64,000 nucleotides of DNA from Anisus vortex (taxonomy: Eukaryota > Mollusca > Gastropoda > Planorbidae): positions 16,452,398 through 16,516,397 of the forward strand of contig OX421508.1 of assembly GCA_949126835.1 (NCBI GenBank). Direction: 5' to 3'. The notes beneath the pieces are model-generated. The model was not told where the DNA came from. It saw only the letters and a list, made by a program, of their open reading frames with translations, and ran no database searches. Of this stretch, positions 1-11,466 are shown in pieces; positions within the stretch are counted from its first letter, which is position 1, and the number at the start of each line of letters is the position of its first letter. Made by a program: the position numbers and the translations under genes.

Positions 1-234
1 GACGACCCCTATGCCTATATATTATATATACTTTTGTTTACAAAAAGATCACCCAAGCGATGTAACCGTATTATATCTGTAAAGAAAATTATTTGGCCGA
101 TCATAGTTGTTTCCCTTTAAAATATAGTGTTGTGGCCTCATACTCATACGCGCGTCAACCATTAAGAAACGAAAACGAGGCATCGGTCCTATTCGGAAGA
201 CAATGGCCGATATTGTTCTTATTGTTTAAGCACC

Positions 235-395
235 ATGGTTCATTGTTGTGTACCTTTTTGTTGCAATAACCAAAAAACATCTAATTTTAAATCAACAACT
301 GGAAGAAGACGTAGCTTCCATGCTTTTCCTTTATCTAAACTAAGAAAAAAGGAATGGCTTATAAAAATTCGACGAGATGAAGGAACTGAATTTGA
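235..395 (+). CDS. THAP-type zinc finger, first coding exon (partial gene)
   Basis: The ATG at 235 sits in a good context (caccATGg) and opens 53 codons plus two bases, ending before a candidate donor (GTAGGC at 396). The peptide starts MVHCCVPFCCNN and continues with FHAFP, then KKEWLIKIRRDEGTEF. This is the first half of a THAP C2CH DNA-binding domain: an N-terminal Cys pair, the FHxFP motif and the invariant Trp followed by basic residues. THAP domains bind DNA in transcription regulators and in P-element-type transposases. In many THAP genes an intron lies at about this point. The exon carrying the second Cys/His half (CSxHF) was not found downstream, so either the intron is long or this is a stranded fragment. 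Reading through gives a stop at 397-399. Domain call is fairly sure; gene integrity is unknown. Confidence 0.6.
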
Positions 396-485
396 GTAGG
401 CCTAGTCACCTAGTCTCTCTAAGAGTTTAAAATTAAAACAACATGCTTATTTCATGACCAGGCTAGTACTAAGCTAAGAAACTTA

Positions 486-525
<40 letters not shown>

Positions 526-2025
526 TATATTACTTATTATAGGCCTATATATATGCTGGTTAGGCCTATAACTTAATTAAGGCTTAATAAAAGGTAACTT
601 AAGACTTTTTTTTAAGGCCTAGCCTGCCTATAACTTAGTAGAACCTATATTAATATTTGTAGTAAATCAAAGGCAGGCATATAATCCTAAACATAGGCCT
701 ACTTATATTTAATATTATTTATATTAAAATCATATATTATACATATGCATCTTTACATATATATCTATAGTTATAGGCCTATATTACACCATGTTATATT
801 AAATCATTTATTATACATATGCATACATAGCAAATATATATATATATATACATGCATCTTTACATATTTATATATTCTATAGTTATAGGCCTGCCTATAT
901 TACGCCATGCATATAATATTATTTATTATTATATATTTCATATAAATACATACATTATACACATATATATATGTTATATATAATATATAGGCCTAGGTGC
1001 TAGCCTAGGTACTTTGATACAAAATTCAAAATTGTGACCGAAAATGTCCAATACTCTCATTATAATGCTCATAACTTTAAAAATGGTAAAGATAATTTGA
1101 TGAAATTTTCAGAGTTTACATATAATTCATTATGCTTAAAGAATATAATGTTTATTTTGATTTATTAAATGAAATTTTTTTTTTTAATATTAGTAAAGCA
1201 GCAGAGATCACACAAAAATGAAAAACAACTAGTGTTGAGACAGATAAAAAACATTTTATTTTGAATTCTAAAGCATTTAACTGTTTCAAAACATATGCAC
1301 ATAAATTGTAAAATTTTTAATACTATCAATGTAAATATTTCAGAGTTAAAGTGACATGAAAAAAATAAATTTATATTAAAATTTAGCTATAAATATTAAT
1401 AAAATGAGAAAGTATTAGACTCAATTATTTGCATAGCCTACTACACTCATTGAACAATATATTTACTAAATGAATACATTATAAACAAGGTAATATTAAT
1501 TCATTTTAAACAAAAATTCTTGTTTATTTATATTGTGGGGAACTTTCATCAGTCATCTAGATAACCACGCCTCTGAAAATGAGAAAAAAAATATTTGTGA
1601 AAATATAACGACCCTAAAGTAATTTTATTAAGAAAATCTGAAAAGGATGAAATTCTGACAAACAATGTAAGTATTTCACAAATTCAAAAAGATCTGTCAA
1701 ACAGGCTGCAGAGCTGTTAAATCTCTTGCCGTGCAATTCTGATTTTAGAATGTCTCCCACAGGTACCGAGCTAACAGTAACAATTGAAAACTATTGAACA
1801 GCATCGTTTGAACACAAGTCACAGGAAACACTCAGAGAAAAATTATAGTAAAAAGATGTAATGTACTTATAATTTATATAATACATCACCAGTACTAACA
1901 AACATTTCATCAAATGGAGTGATGATCCCATCTGCTCATGTCTTGTTCCAGGCAAACTTGAAATTCCTCTCCATGTAACCAGCTGTTAATGACAAAAATA
2001 TTGACTTGTATTTTATTAAGTGATA
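396..2025. other. AT-rich non-coding stretch with (TA)n and TAGGCCTA motifs
   Basis: Very AT-rich DNA with a (TA)n microsatellite at about 488-522 and many copies of TAGGCCTA-like motifs between 530 and 1010. It may be the intron of the THAP gene. I see no supported exon. Confidence 0.5.
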
Positions 2026-2600
2026 TTATTTGTATTTTTAAATAAACAACTTACTATTCCAGGTGCTTTTACTGTGTACTTGCTTGTTTTATTGAATAAT
2101 GTCATCAAAGGCCATGACGGTGTCTTTTAATTTTAATTCTTTCCAAACAGACGCTGTCGATAAATGGTATATTTATATATAAATATAATTTATAAGATTT
2201 ATATACTGCTTGTATTTCTAAATGTATTTTAATAAGTGATAGTATTCCATAATAAGTAAACAACTTACCAACCCAGGTGATTTGCAGTGTCCGTCCTTGT
2301 TTTATTGAATGTCGTCCAAGGCCCTGTCATCTCTGAATTCTCTCCAAACAGATGCTGTCAATTAATCATATTTTTATTAATAAAAATAATTTACAAGATT
2401 TATATACTGTTTTTATTTCTAAATGTATTTTAATAAGTGATAGTATTGCATAATAAGTAAACAACTTACCAGTTGCTGTCCTTGTTTTATTGAAGAATGT
2501 CGGCCAAGGCCCTGTCATCTTTGAATTCTATCCAAACAGACGCTGTCGATTAATCATGTTGTTACTATTAAAAATAATTTACAATTTGTATATACTATTT
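2026..2600 (-). repeat. Three tandem copies of a ~200-bp exon-like unit
   Basis: Three diverged copies lie at about 2041-2166, 2255-2365 and 2460-2555, with periods near 215 and 200. On the minus strand each has an acceptor-like GACAG, about 60-90 nt of sequence and, in the two right-hand copies, a GTAAGT donor-like end. One frame is shared by all three copies and ends in a stop: SVWKELKLKD..DDIIQ, SVWREFRDD..DDIQ and SVWIEFKDD..DILQ. The copies could be alternative terminal exons of a minus-strand gene or a non-coding tandem duplication. No upstream coding exon was connected to them with confidence. Confidence 0.4.
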
Positions 2601-2894
2601 GTATTTAGACATGTTTTCCATGAGAACTAATAATTAGGCCTATATACACATTGTTATGTTATAGTGTATAACTTTTACTAATCTTTCCTCGACATAGTTC
2701 TCTATTTAAAATATTTTAATGTCGGACACGACTATTTTATTTTTCTCGTTGACTTGCATTAAGTAATTCTTAAAACAAAAGACAAGGCTATCGACGATTC
2801 ATTCATAAAACCAATCTAATCCCAGACGCCGTCTGCCCGCGTAAGATATTAATACTCGCGCTGTCTGACAAAATGTAAGCTCCTGGTTGGACGA

Positions 2895-3000
2895 ATACTA
2901 ATTAGCCTCTGACGTCACTTTTCGCACCTTCACGGCAGATATAAGCCAAACGCCGGAGGAAACTGTCTCTTTTGCTAGCTAGGCTTCCGACAGGACAGAC
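2895..3000 (+). promoter_or_regulatory. Candidate promoter: CRE plus TATA-like box
   Basis: A CpG-containing patch in otherwise AT-rich DNA. TGACGTCAC (a full CRE palindrome) lies at about 2910-2918 and AGATATAAGC, TATA-like, at about 2938-2947. A start would be expected near 2970. The first downstream ATG (3019) opens a 19-codon hydrophobic frame, MIPLLSTFAFFSLIQFIQV. Motifs are seen directly; promoter activity is inferred. Confidence 0.3.
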
Positions 3001-3404
3001 ATATTGTTTGGACTGATCATGATACCTTTATTGTCCACATTTGCATTTTTTTCACTAATACAGTTCATTCAAGTTTAAATAAAAGTTTCTGCATTTAAAT
3101 AACAATTAGTCAAGGAGTCTGTTTTGAATGAGAATTACTGTTGAGATCATTTGGATAATGCCAGGCTAAATTAACCAACTTGAGGAATTGCTGCAGACTA
3201 TTTATCACGCTCAGAACAACGTGGGTTCTCGCTGACCTTAAATAATCATACTCTAGACAACCGCCGAAAAGGATTGAAGTGAGAGCTGCAATCTAACAAC
3301 ATGTATACAAATAAAAGCAAAACCCACCTTATTGTTTTCATATTCCTCGGCTGGACCATTCTTGTATTGGTATTGGACATTGAGTAACATTAGCCATTTA
3401 GATA

Positions 3405-3560
3405 TTAGCTGAAAAGGGGACGTCCATTAATTATGTGAACAATTTTTTGGCGATTTTTACCTCCCCCCTCCCCCTTGTCAACAACTGTCAAACTTTCAGA
3501 GACCCCCCTATATAATTACGTCAACAATTGGTTACCCCCCCCCCTTAAAACAAGCAACCC
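3405..3560 (+). repeat. Dispersed repeat with GGGGACGTCCATTAATTA end
   Basis: GGGGACGTCCATTAATTATG at about 3417 is followed by C-rich tracts and TTGTCAACAACTGTCAAACT. An inverted relative lies at about 12353-12473. It looks like one end of a short DNA-transposon-like repeat. Confidence 0.45.
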
Positions 3561-5260
3561 AATTTTAGACACTTGCTTTTATGTTTAAAATATATTTAAA
3601 ACGGAAAGGTCTATACTATAATTAATTGTAATACATTTTAAAACTTGTTAAAAAGATTGACTATAATTCTCATATGTTTACAATTAATTGTTCTTTTCAT
3701 ATAGGCCTACATATTTAATCATGTCTAATATTCTACGTTTCACTAAAATAGCAATTGGTACAATGTTAATTATCAAATAGTTTAGGGGGAAAATGCGAGC
3801 ACCAGTTGTATAGGCCCTATTAGACTTCTATTTATCTAGGGATGTTAATCGAAAACTGGAATACCGGATTCCGGTTATGAAATCGAAAACCGGTTTTGAT
3901 TTTCTAAACCGGGTTTCGGTTTCCTGGTTGGGAGGAAAGCCTTATCATTATTTCAAGTAGCATATCCTTTTTTTTTTGTTTTGATGGAAATATTTAAAAT
4001 AAATAATGTTGGATTCACACAAAACAATTCTTGAAATGCCGTGCTGGACACTATTTAGTCTTTGATATTGTGTTTCTTTTTTTCCAAATACCAACTATGG
4101 CTTGCGATAAAAACAACATCAAACCAAATGTTAAGTTAGGCTACAGTTACAATCCTTAGTGTCAGAAAATTTTGAAAAAACGTCTTTAACGATGGCTTGT
4201 TGTAAACTAAGTTCCCAACAGGTAAGCAGGAGCGCATCTACGTACTAAGCATCCTGAATTAACATAGTCATCCTCTTCATATGCTTTTTAATATCACGGT
4301 CAACGATAATCGCAAATTTGATTATCCCTATTGAAAACTATTATCGGTTATAATCAATTAGCCCAGATTTTTGTTAGTTCTAAAGAATTTTAAGTTAAAG
4401 CCAAGGGTACAGCATACAAATTCATATTGTATTCAAAGAAATCAACCTCTTGAATGCCCTGCAAACACGAATTAAATTTGAACTATTTTTCAAATATACC
4501 TACAAAACTACGCACATTTGGCTTTTCCGGCCTGTAACTTGTGACATTGCGCGGGAAGGGGGGGGAGAGAAACCGAAATTCGGTTTTAACATGCCTAGTT
4601 TTAACCATACGCTCACTATTCCTTCTTACATTATTGTCCACACGCCACACACACATTATATACACACGGTAGTTGCCTTCCCTGTCCCCCTTCCTTGCAC
4701 TTTTTGCCACCCACGTCTTGCAATACTGGCGACGCCACTGATACTAAAACATTTTTATCTCAATATATTTTTCCAGAAAATTGGAAATGAAAATGTACAA
4801 ATAAATTACTAAATATGTAGCCTAATCGACCTAATTTTAATATTTCACCTAATATAACGTAGGGAGCAAAAATATATTAGTTTATATATCAGAATTAGGG
4901 ATAATATTATGTTAAAAGGAAATAAGGTAGGCTAAGTCGTACTTCATGGGGTGGATCAAGAATTATTTTTCTGAAGGAAATATTTTTTAAATAACCATGT
5001 TAGATTCACAAAATTCACTTCATTCAATGCTTTACAAACATTAGTTATAGTCTCGGCGAGGGCCTATTATTGTTTTTAGTTCTATTGCCAATCCAGCCAT
5101 CGCTTACATGGCTTATATAACGAACGCCGGACTCTGGCCCCTAGCCTAATTTAGATGTACTGAGCGGCAAAAAAACTTAGTTTCTGAACGTTCTCTGCAG
5201 ACAGTTTGTTGGTGTGTTTGTGCTCCTTTGTTATTCCAGCCACCATGTCTAGCTAGACTA
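3561..5260. other. Non-coding stretch with a dispersed AT-rich repeat
   Basis: This holds two stretches rich in AACCGG/CCGGTTT words (about 3845-4100 and 4550-5040). The second resembles 36870-37300 (shared wording: a C-rich run, TTGCCTTC, CATTTTTATCTCA and GTTRGATTC.CAAAAT). The 120-codon open frame at 4450-4812 falls inside this repeat and has no recognisable domain. No gene is supported. Confidence 0.45.
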
Positions 5261-5702
5261 GGGTTGCCAGACGTCCGGCAAAAGGAGGGCATGTCCTCCT
5301 ATTTAGACTCTTGTCCTCCGTCCGACAGGCAAAGCACAATACCTTTAAATGTCCAGCTTTTGTAATATTTTATGTTTTGTAGGCATAAGGACAAATAAAT
5401 TTTAAAATTAGTATTAACATGTTAAGAATATAATTAATAAACAGGTGATCATTTGTGCAAGAAAATAATTTTTTAGAAGACTCGTGCATGAGCTTCAAAG
5501 TTGCCCAACCAAATGCAAGCTGCCTTTCAGCCTACATTGAATTTATATTCTATTTTTAACAAAACTGTTTCTTGCTCAGTTTACCAATACACATTTAAAC
5601 TTAGTGACAGCTCTTGTAATAAAATTATACTGATTGCGGGCTAAATGCGAAACTATGCAATTGAAACACAATGTCCTCCTTTTTGTCTCTGTGTCTTCCT
5701 TT

Positions 5703-6327
5703 TGTTATGGCCCTTTAGGTGATGACTATTATTACGACTCGTTAAATCGGATTCAATGAATATAGTTGTATCTTTATTAGAAGTCTCTAGATTCTGCTAA
5801 TCTGTAGCCCAAGCTAGGGGTTCTTTGACTGACAGGTCTATGCAGCAATGTAGTTATATTCGTGATAATTATCTTCAACACATTTCTCAACAATGATAGA
5901 TCAAACAACTCCAGTTGTTGAATAAACAATTTTATTTAAATTGTAGACTCAATATAAACGATCAATAAACTTTATCAACTGATGGCAACATAAGTATCAA
6001 TAACATGGCATTATATGTACAAGTATGAATATAGCGACTTCACTCGACAAACTTCTGAACTGAACTAACTTTAAGGAGGTCGGGACTTTACAAAGAAAAC
6101 TATCATCGAAGATTCTACAGGGTCTTAATACGCATTTTAACCTCTTTCTCTATAATTACTACGATCCAGAATTATCCTCCAATTTCCACGGGATTTGAAC
6201 GAATTATTTTATTTAAACTGCCCTCAGGGCATAAAGGTCAAACCTTGGTCGCCTTGGACTCTGATACGCACTTGTTAAGAGGTCAATGCCTTACTACGTC
6301 ATTCATTTATGACCGATATTCGTAACA
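5703..6327 (-). repeat. 3' LTR (left copy in window)
   Basis: A 625-bp LTR, TGTTATGGCC...CGTAACA, equal in length to and apparently identical with 11467-12091. On the minus strand it contains AATAAA-type signals. It is the 3' LTR because the coding strand is minus. Confidence 0.9.
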
Positions 6328-6342
6328 TCCCCCCCCCTTCTA
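6328..6342 (-). other. Polypurine tract
   Basis: On the minus strand the sequence directly before the 3' LTR reads AGAAGGGGGGGGGGA-like, a purine run of the type that primes plus-strand DNA synthesis. Position next to the LTR edge supports the call. Confidence 0.6.
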
Positions 6343-8548
6343 AAGTTTTATAATTATTTCCTTTACATTTTAACCATACGAAAAATGTTAATTTTAAGGA
6401 ATAATTATAAAAGAAAATATTCCGGGAAAAACAATACAGTTCAATTGGCGATCCCAATAATTCAATCGAACTGATAACAATAACATAATAATATATGCAA
6501 TATAAATTCATCTTATCAAATGGCTTAACTACAGTCATTCAATCATTCAATTTTTAATTCAAAACAATGGACAATTAAATTGTTTATCTAAATCTTGTAT
6601 ACAAGAAAAATACATAATCATTCTTAATAGATATAATATAATACAAGTTAATAACTTCTATTACATGAACATTCCACGTTAATAAAAACTCTCTCGTTCA
6701 TTTAATTATAAACTTAGCTTTTACATTTGTAATCAAACAACAAAAGAAAAAATCACTTAATGTCTATTCAGACACGACTTATTTTTTTTTCATAAGGAGA
6801 AAAAACCCAACGCTCTGATAGAACACATGCTAGGCCTAACTCAATTACAAAACAAAAAAAATACTACTAGACCTGACCTAATTACGCGTTACAAACATTA
6901 TTGCTCGTGTAGACAGTATTTTTTTTAAGCCTGTAGGCTGACTAACACATTAGACAAAACTGTCTGTGTCGAAACAAAAGATTTCTAGGTCAGTATTCTT
7001 TTTTCTTTCTCTCTCTATTCCTTGCGATCACTCTCTCATTCCCTAAATGTTTACATGGCTATGCAAATTTTTACCTCATCACCGCTTAGGTCAAAATCTC
7101 TACGCGACCAAAAGGTGATCATATTAAATGAGCATTCTCTAACAACAATCATCTCGAAATTAAATTCATTTATGTTATTTTGAGAACATTAAACATAGTC
7201 TGTTCACGAATTAAAATAGTTTATAGACAATTTCATTAAAAATAATTCAATTTCTCATTTTACCATGACCTTTTGACGTCATTATTTTCTTTTTAAAAGA
7301 GTTCACATTGAAACATTCTATCTTTCATGCAGACATGGATTTACTTGAAACAAATTTGGTTAATTTACTTAATTAACTATCAATCAAAGCAGATTATATT
7401 ATCTTCATACAATCTTAGTACTAAATAGTAAGTACTTATTTTCTTTTAATTACATTAAAGACATTTCAATTACAATATTACTGAAGTAGAAAAGAGTTAA
7501 GCATAGGCTACTATTAATTTTTTTTTTCAGAGCGAAATCAATGTAACAATTTATGTACAAAACAACTGCTGGTTTGACTGTTGTGGTAAAACATTCCATT
7601 TCCAATCTTTTCAGTGGTGTACATTGCTCTTTTCCATTTTCCATAAAGGTTTTATTCATAGGTTCTAGGTTCCTGTTACTTCCACAGTGTTCAGGTCTAC
7701 CCAGTCTTTTGCTTGTCAATACAATTCATTCAATCTATTTTAACTAATACAGAAAAAATATAGATTAGTTTTACAATCTTGACATGAAATCCTTAATTAA
7801 TCATACATTAGTTGAACATTGGTATGTCAACATTATAAATTCTCAACCATGACATTCTCAACCATTCTGGTTTACAGTGTCAAGTCAGTGGCACATATCC
7901 TAAATTTACAAAACAAGGATACAAAGTTTTATTAGTTTCTACTTTTGGTCTGCTTTTCATGTAACAGTATCCTAAAAGTGAAAAATCATATATAATACAT
8001 TTCTTGGAATTCTTGTTAGTCATAGTTCTGTCTTGCTGCAACTATTTTTACCCTACATTATCATACATTCAATGATAATATAACAAATGAATAAATTCAC
8101 ATAGAAGAAATTTGCATCTTGACTCAGTGCAATTATTTCAACAACAGTACATGATAAAATAAATTTCCATAGTACAATCATAAAACATTTCTCAATACTT
8201 TAGTGATAGAAAATTCTCTTTTCTCAAAACCATTTACATCTTTATCAATCAAATTATCCTCTCTGCCAAATGTTTCAATTATCATTTCCAGAGATTCTCA
8301 AACACATCTTATAATCAGTCCACATTTATAATGTCCTCTGATTTAGAAACCAATTCTGCGGATAAAACTGATCTTTTTCTCTTATAGCAATTATTTTAAA
8401 TGCTCAACCTAACAAGTTTGTTTAAAAATATCACACTATAATGATATTTACTCTAACAATACTTTTACTCATTCCTTTTTCTTCACAAGTAAGGGATTTA
8501 GTTTTAAAATAGTAAGTTTGGTAACTAACTATCAGTGAATCTGTCATT
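6343..8548. other. Non-coding 3' region of the LTR element
   Basis: About 2.2 kb of AT-rich DNA between the end of the gag-protease frame and the polypurine tract. No open frame with reverse transcriptase, RNase H or convincing envelope features is seen on either strand. Confidence 0.6.
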
Positions 8549-11293
8549 TTATTCATCCTGTACTCCAGGCATGAATTTTACAAATAAGAGTAACAATGTT
8601 AACAACATCAAGCTTATTCCAATTGTTTTCAGAAGGTAAGGCTTTATCATTTTCAAATGATATAATATTTTTGCCTTTCTTTCATCACACAACAATGGCA
8701 TCTGCATGTGAGCAGTGTACAATTTTTTTCTAACAAACACAGTTATGTCAGACAAAAAATTTATGTACTTATCTAGGTACTTGCTCAGCCCAAGGAGATC
8801 CAATTCGGTCTGCCATTCCTCTGGAAGTAGTTTGAGTGGTCCTTGGACAGTGGGTCCAAAGATTGGTCCATAGGCTCCTCGACTTTCCGGATGGGATTCA
8901 GTTGACATCTCCTGCTCCAGGCATAAGTTCTTTAGGACTGGATTGAAGAGTTCCGGGGCGAAGTTGGTCCCTCGATCTGTCGGTATGGATTGTGGTAACC
9001 CATAGCTTTTGGTAGTTTCGGTCCAGCTCTCCGCACTCGTTTCTTCAGTGATGCTCCTCAAATCTTCATCTGTACCGGCAACTGCAGGTTTGCATTGTTG
9101 TTTGTTCATGCTGTGGTCTATCTGTTCATAGACATCATTAGTAGGAGTTTCTTTCTCGTCGACAGCTTTCTCATGCAACTGTAGCAACTCTGGGTCTACT
9201 TTCTGCTCAGCAATCATTTCATTTTGTGATGACTTCTTTGATTGATCATTTCCTTTCGGACAATCTTCAATCATGGAGAAAATAGTAGTATCACGTTCCA
9301 CTTCTTCTTCCTCTTTCTTCTCTCGTGGGAGAATTTCTTCTTTCTTTTTCTTTTCTTGTGAGAGAATTTCTTCTTTCTTTTTCTGTGGTGTCATACCATT
9401 TATGACATCACCTACAGGATAAAGTTCTTTTTCTTTTCCTGTCTCCACCATAGGACTTGGGTCTGGATTTTCCTTCACAATCAGTTCAGGTCTCACCCTC
9501 CCTTTCGCCAAATCATTTGCTAGGATAACAGATATGCCCTCAACAGGAAGTTTTGATATTACTCCAACTGTCACATATCCTGTCACCAAGTCAGATGTGA
9601 GGTATATCCTATGTAGAGGTATTTCTTCTTTCCATTCAAAACCTCTCAATAGGACAGTCTGTCCTGTCAATGTATTATCATTCAATGGTAATACATCTTT
9701 AAGCAGCAGTGTTAATGATGCTCCTGTGTCTCGTAATATGTTTACGGACTTCAGTGGTCCTTCCTTTTGTAAGGCCACACAACCTTCGCTAATGAACGGT
9801 TGAAAACTGCACAGGGTCTCTGTGTCAATTTTATTCTTCCCTTGACCATGACTTACGGGTGTTGTTTCATCTTTCGATGATTTCAGACTCTTGTTCGAGT
9901 CAAAAATACTTTGGTCTACTTTTTCGTCTCTGTGGACTTGGACAATTAATCCAATAGTAGCCATTCTGTATTTATAATCAGGATATTTATCCTCATTATC
10001 TTCAGTTGTAGATTTCTCTACCTTCTGACTTTTGCTCTCAGGCAAATCCACCCTCAGTGTTTCTGGTTTAGAAGAATCTTTCTTCGAATTCAGTTCGTTT
10101 GTATCTTCGCTTTCTTGTACATTTTGTATTGGTTTATGGCTTGCACACATGACCACTTTGTTAGGTCTTTTGTCGCTTCGTATACTCCAACAGTCTTCAA
10201 TGCTATGTCCTGTTCTTTTACAAAAAGTACATTGGACGTTTTTGTTGATAGGTTTTTTATTAACATCATTTTGTTTCACAAAATGCTCTTTTTCACGATG
10301 TTGTTGTGTGTTTTCTGCTTGCCGTTGTGGCCTATTAACATTCTTTTCACCAGCTGTCCTATGACACAGTGCATACTGTTCAGCTAAATCAGCAGCCTTA
10401 TGTGGGTCAGTGATATCACGCTCGGATAAATACATTCTTATATCCGGCCTCACTTTGTTAATAAAATCCTCTAACAGAATGATATCTTTCATTTCTTTTA
10501 ATGTGGAGATATTTCTGGATTTTATCCACTGATCCATTAACTTTTCTTCTGCTCTAAGGAAGTCTAAGTGTGTTTGGTAAGGGGACATTGTGTACTGACG
10601 GAACCTTTTCCGATAACTTTCCGGTATTTGGTTATAGGCTTTAAGTACAGTGTCTTTAATGATTTCATAATCATTTAAATTCTCCTCTTTTAATAATAGA
10701 ACACAATCTCTTGCCCTTCCCTGAGTAAAAGCTGTTCTGACTAATATTCCCCATTTATCTTCTGGGAACTTAAAATCTCTGCAAGAAATTTCAAAGGTCT
10801 GGAAGAAATTAGCTATTTCACTTTCTTTATCAATGTAGGTAGGGACTAGCTTTTTCCATCTGGCCATCTCTACATCATTATGAGATTCTTTTTTAGTAGC
10901 TCCTATCTTCGCTAGCTCTATTCTTTCCTGACTTTCTCTTTGACTTTTCTTATCTCTTTCCTGACTTTCTATTTCTCTTTGACTTTTCTTATCTTCCATC
11001 TCAAGACGTTTTTCTTCTATTTCCAAACGTTTTTGTTCCATCTCAAACCGTTTCATTTCTAGTTGAAATCGCAACTGTTCAGACATCTGACCTTCAACTT
11101 GATATCCCTCCGCGCTTGATTCTACTTTCAACTTGCCACTCGCAATCAACACATCTTTTATCTGCTGTGTCAACACAGTCCTCGATGGTGTAGTCTCAGT
11201 AACTTCTATCTTTAAGATCTCAGCGATCTCTTTTAACTTCTTTATTGATAAAGTTTTCAGAACTTCTTCTTCTGGATTTTCAATAAATTCCAT
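8549..11293 (-). CDS. Gag-protease polyprotein with truncated integrase (914 aa)
   Basis: A single uninterrupted frame. Residues about 75-130 are a charged coiled coil (repeated EKRLEME-type units). A capsid-like region follows, then a CCHC zinc knuckle (C355, C358, H363, C368), the RNA-binding mark of Gag. An aspartic protease has its active-site DTGA at 522-525. Near residue 770 an integrase piece appears: TDRGTNF with D773, then SHPESRGAYG. The expected catalytic Glu is absent and the frame jumps straight to FGPTVQGPLKLL, which in gypsy integrases lies well beyond it, so an internal deletion has removed the middle. The first catalytic Asp is also missing. The C terminus ends in a hydrophobic segment (about 887-907, SLMLLTLLLLFVKF) that could span a membrane. 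No reverse transcriptase is encoded. Confidence 0.85.
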   Translation of the reverse strand: MEFIENPEEEVLKTLSIKKLKEIAEILKIEVTETTPSRTVLTQQIKDVLIASGKLKVESSAEGYQVEGQMSEQLRFQLEMKRFEMEQKRLEIEEKRLEMEDKKSQREIESQERDKKSQRESQERIELAKIGATKKESHNDVEMARWKKLVPTYIDKESEIANFFQTFEISCRDFKFPEDKWGILVRTAFTQGRARDCVLLLKEENLNDYEIIKDTVLKAYNQIPESYRKRFRQYTMSPYQTHLDFLRAEEKLMDQWIKSRNISTLKEMKDIILLEDFINKVRPDIRMYLSERDITDPHKAADLAEQYALCHRTAGEKNVNRPQRQAENTQQHREKEHFVKQNDVNKKPINKNVQCTFCKRTGHSIEDCWSIRSDKRPNKVVMCASHKPIQNVQESEDTNELNSKKDSSKPETLRVDLPESKSQKVEKSTTEDNEDKYPDYKYRMATIGLIVQVHRDEKVDQSIFDSNKSLKSSKDETTPVSHGQGKNKIDTETLCSFQPFISEGCVALQKEGPLKSVNILRDTGASLTLLLKDVLPLNDNTLTGQTVLLRGFEWKEEIPLHRIYLTSDLVTGYVTVGVISKLPVEGISVILANDLAKGRVRPELIVKENPDPSPMVETGKEKELYPVGDVINGMTPQKKKEEILSQEKKKKEEILPREKKEEEEVERDTTIFSMIEDCPKGNDQSKKSSQNEMIAEQKVDPELLQLHEKAVDEKETPTNDVYEQIDHSMNKQQCKPAVAGTDEDLRSITEETSAESWTETTKSYGLPQSIPTDRGTNFAPELFNPVLKNLCLEQEMSTESHPESRGAYGPIFGPTVQGPLKLLPEEWQTELDLLGLSKYLDKYINFLSDITVFVRKKLYTAHMQMPLLCDERKAKILYHLKMIKPYLLKTIGISLMLLTLLLLFVKFMPGVQDE

Positions 11294-11445
11294 TCTTTAG
11301 TTAAGAGATTTATAAAGTGGTAAATTTTTCCAACTTACGTTTTTCCAATCGGAAGAATAATTTCAGCGTTCTTAGGCTTGCTCAGTAGGTCACGGCTCCA
11401 ACACACAACACAACACAACTTGAATATATGCTTCACTATACAACT

Positions 11446-11463
11446 ATCCCGGACGAGCCCCCA
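11446..11463 (-). other. Primer-binding site, tRNA-Pro type
   Basis: On the minus strand, three bases inside the 5' LTR edge, the sequence reads TGGGGGCTCGTCCGGGAT. From established knowledge this is the 18-nt complement of the 3' end of tRNA-Pro, as used by murine-leukaemia-type retroviruses. All 18 positions match the form I know. Confidence 0.85.
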
Positions 11464-11466
11464 AAC

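Noticed and set aside
4450..4812. 120-codon plus-strand frame
   Set aside because: It has no domain, low-complexity content and overlaps a dispersed repeat.
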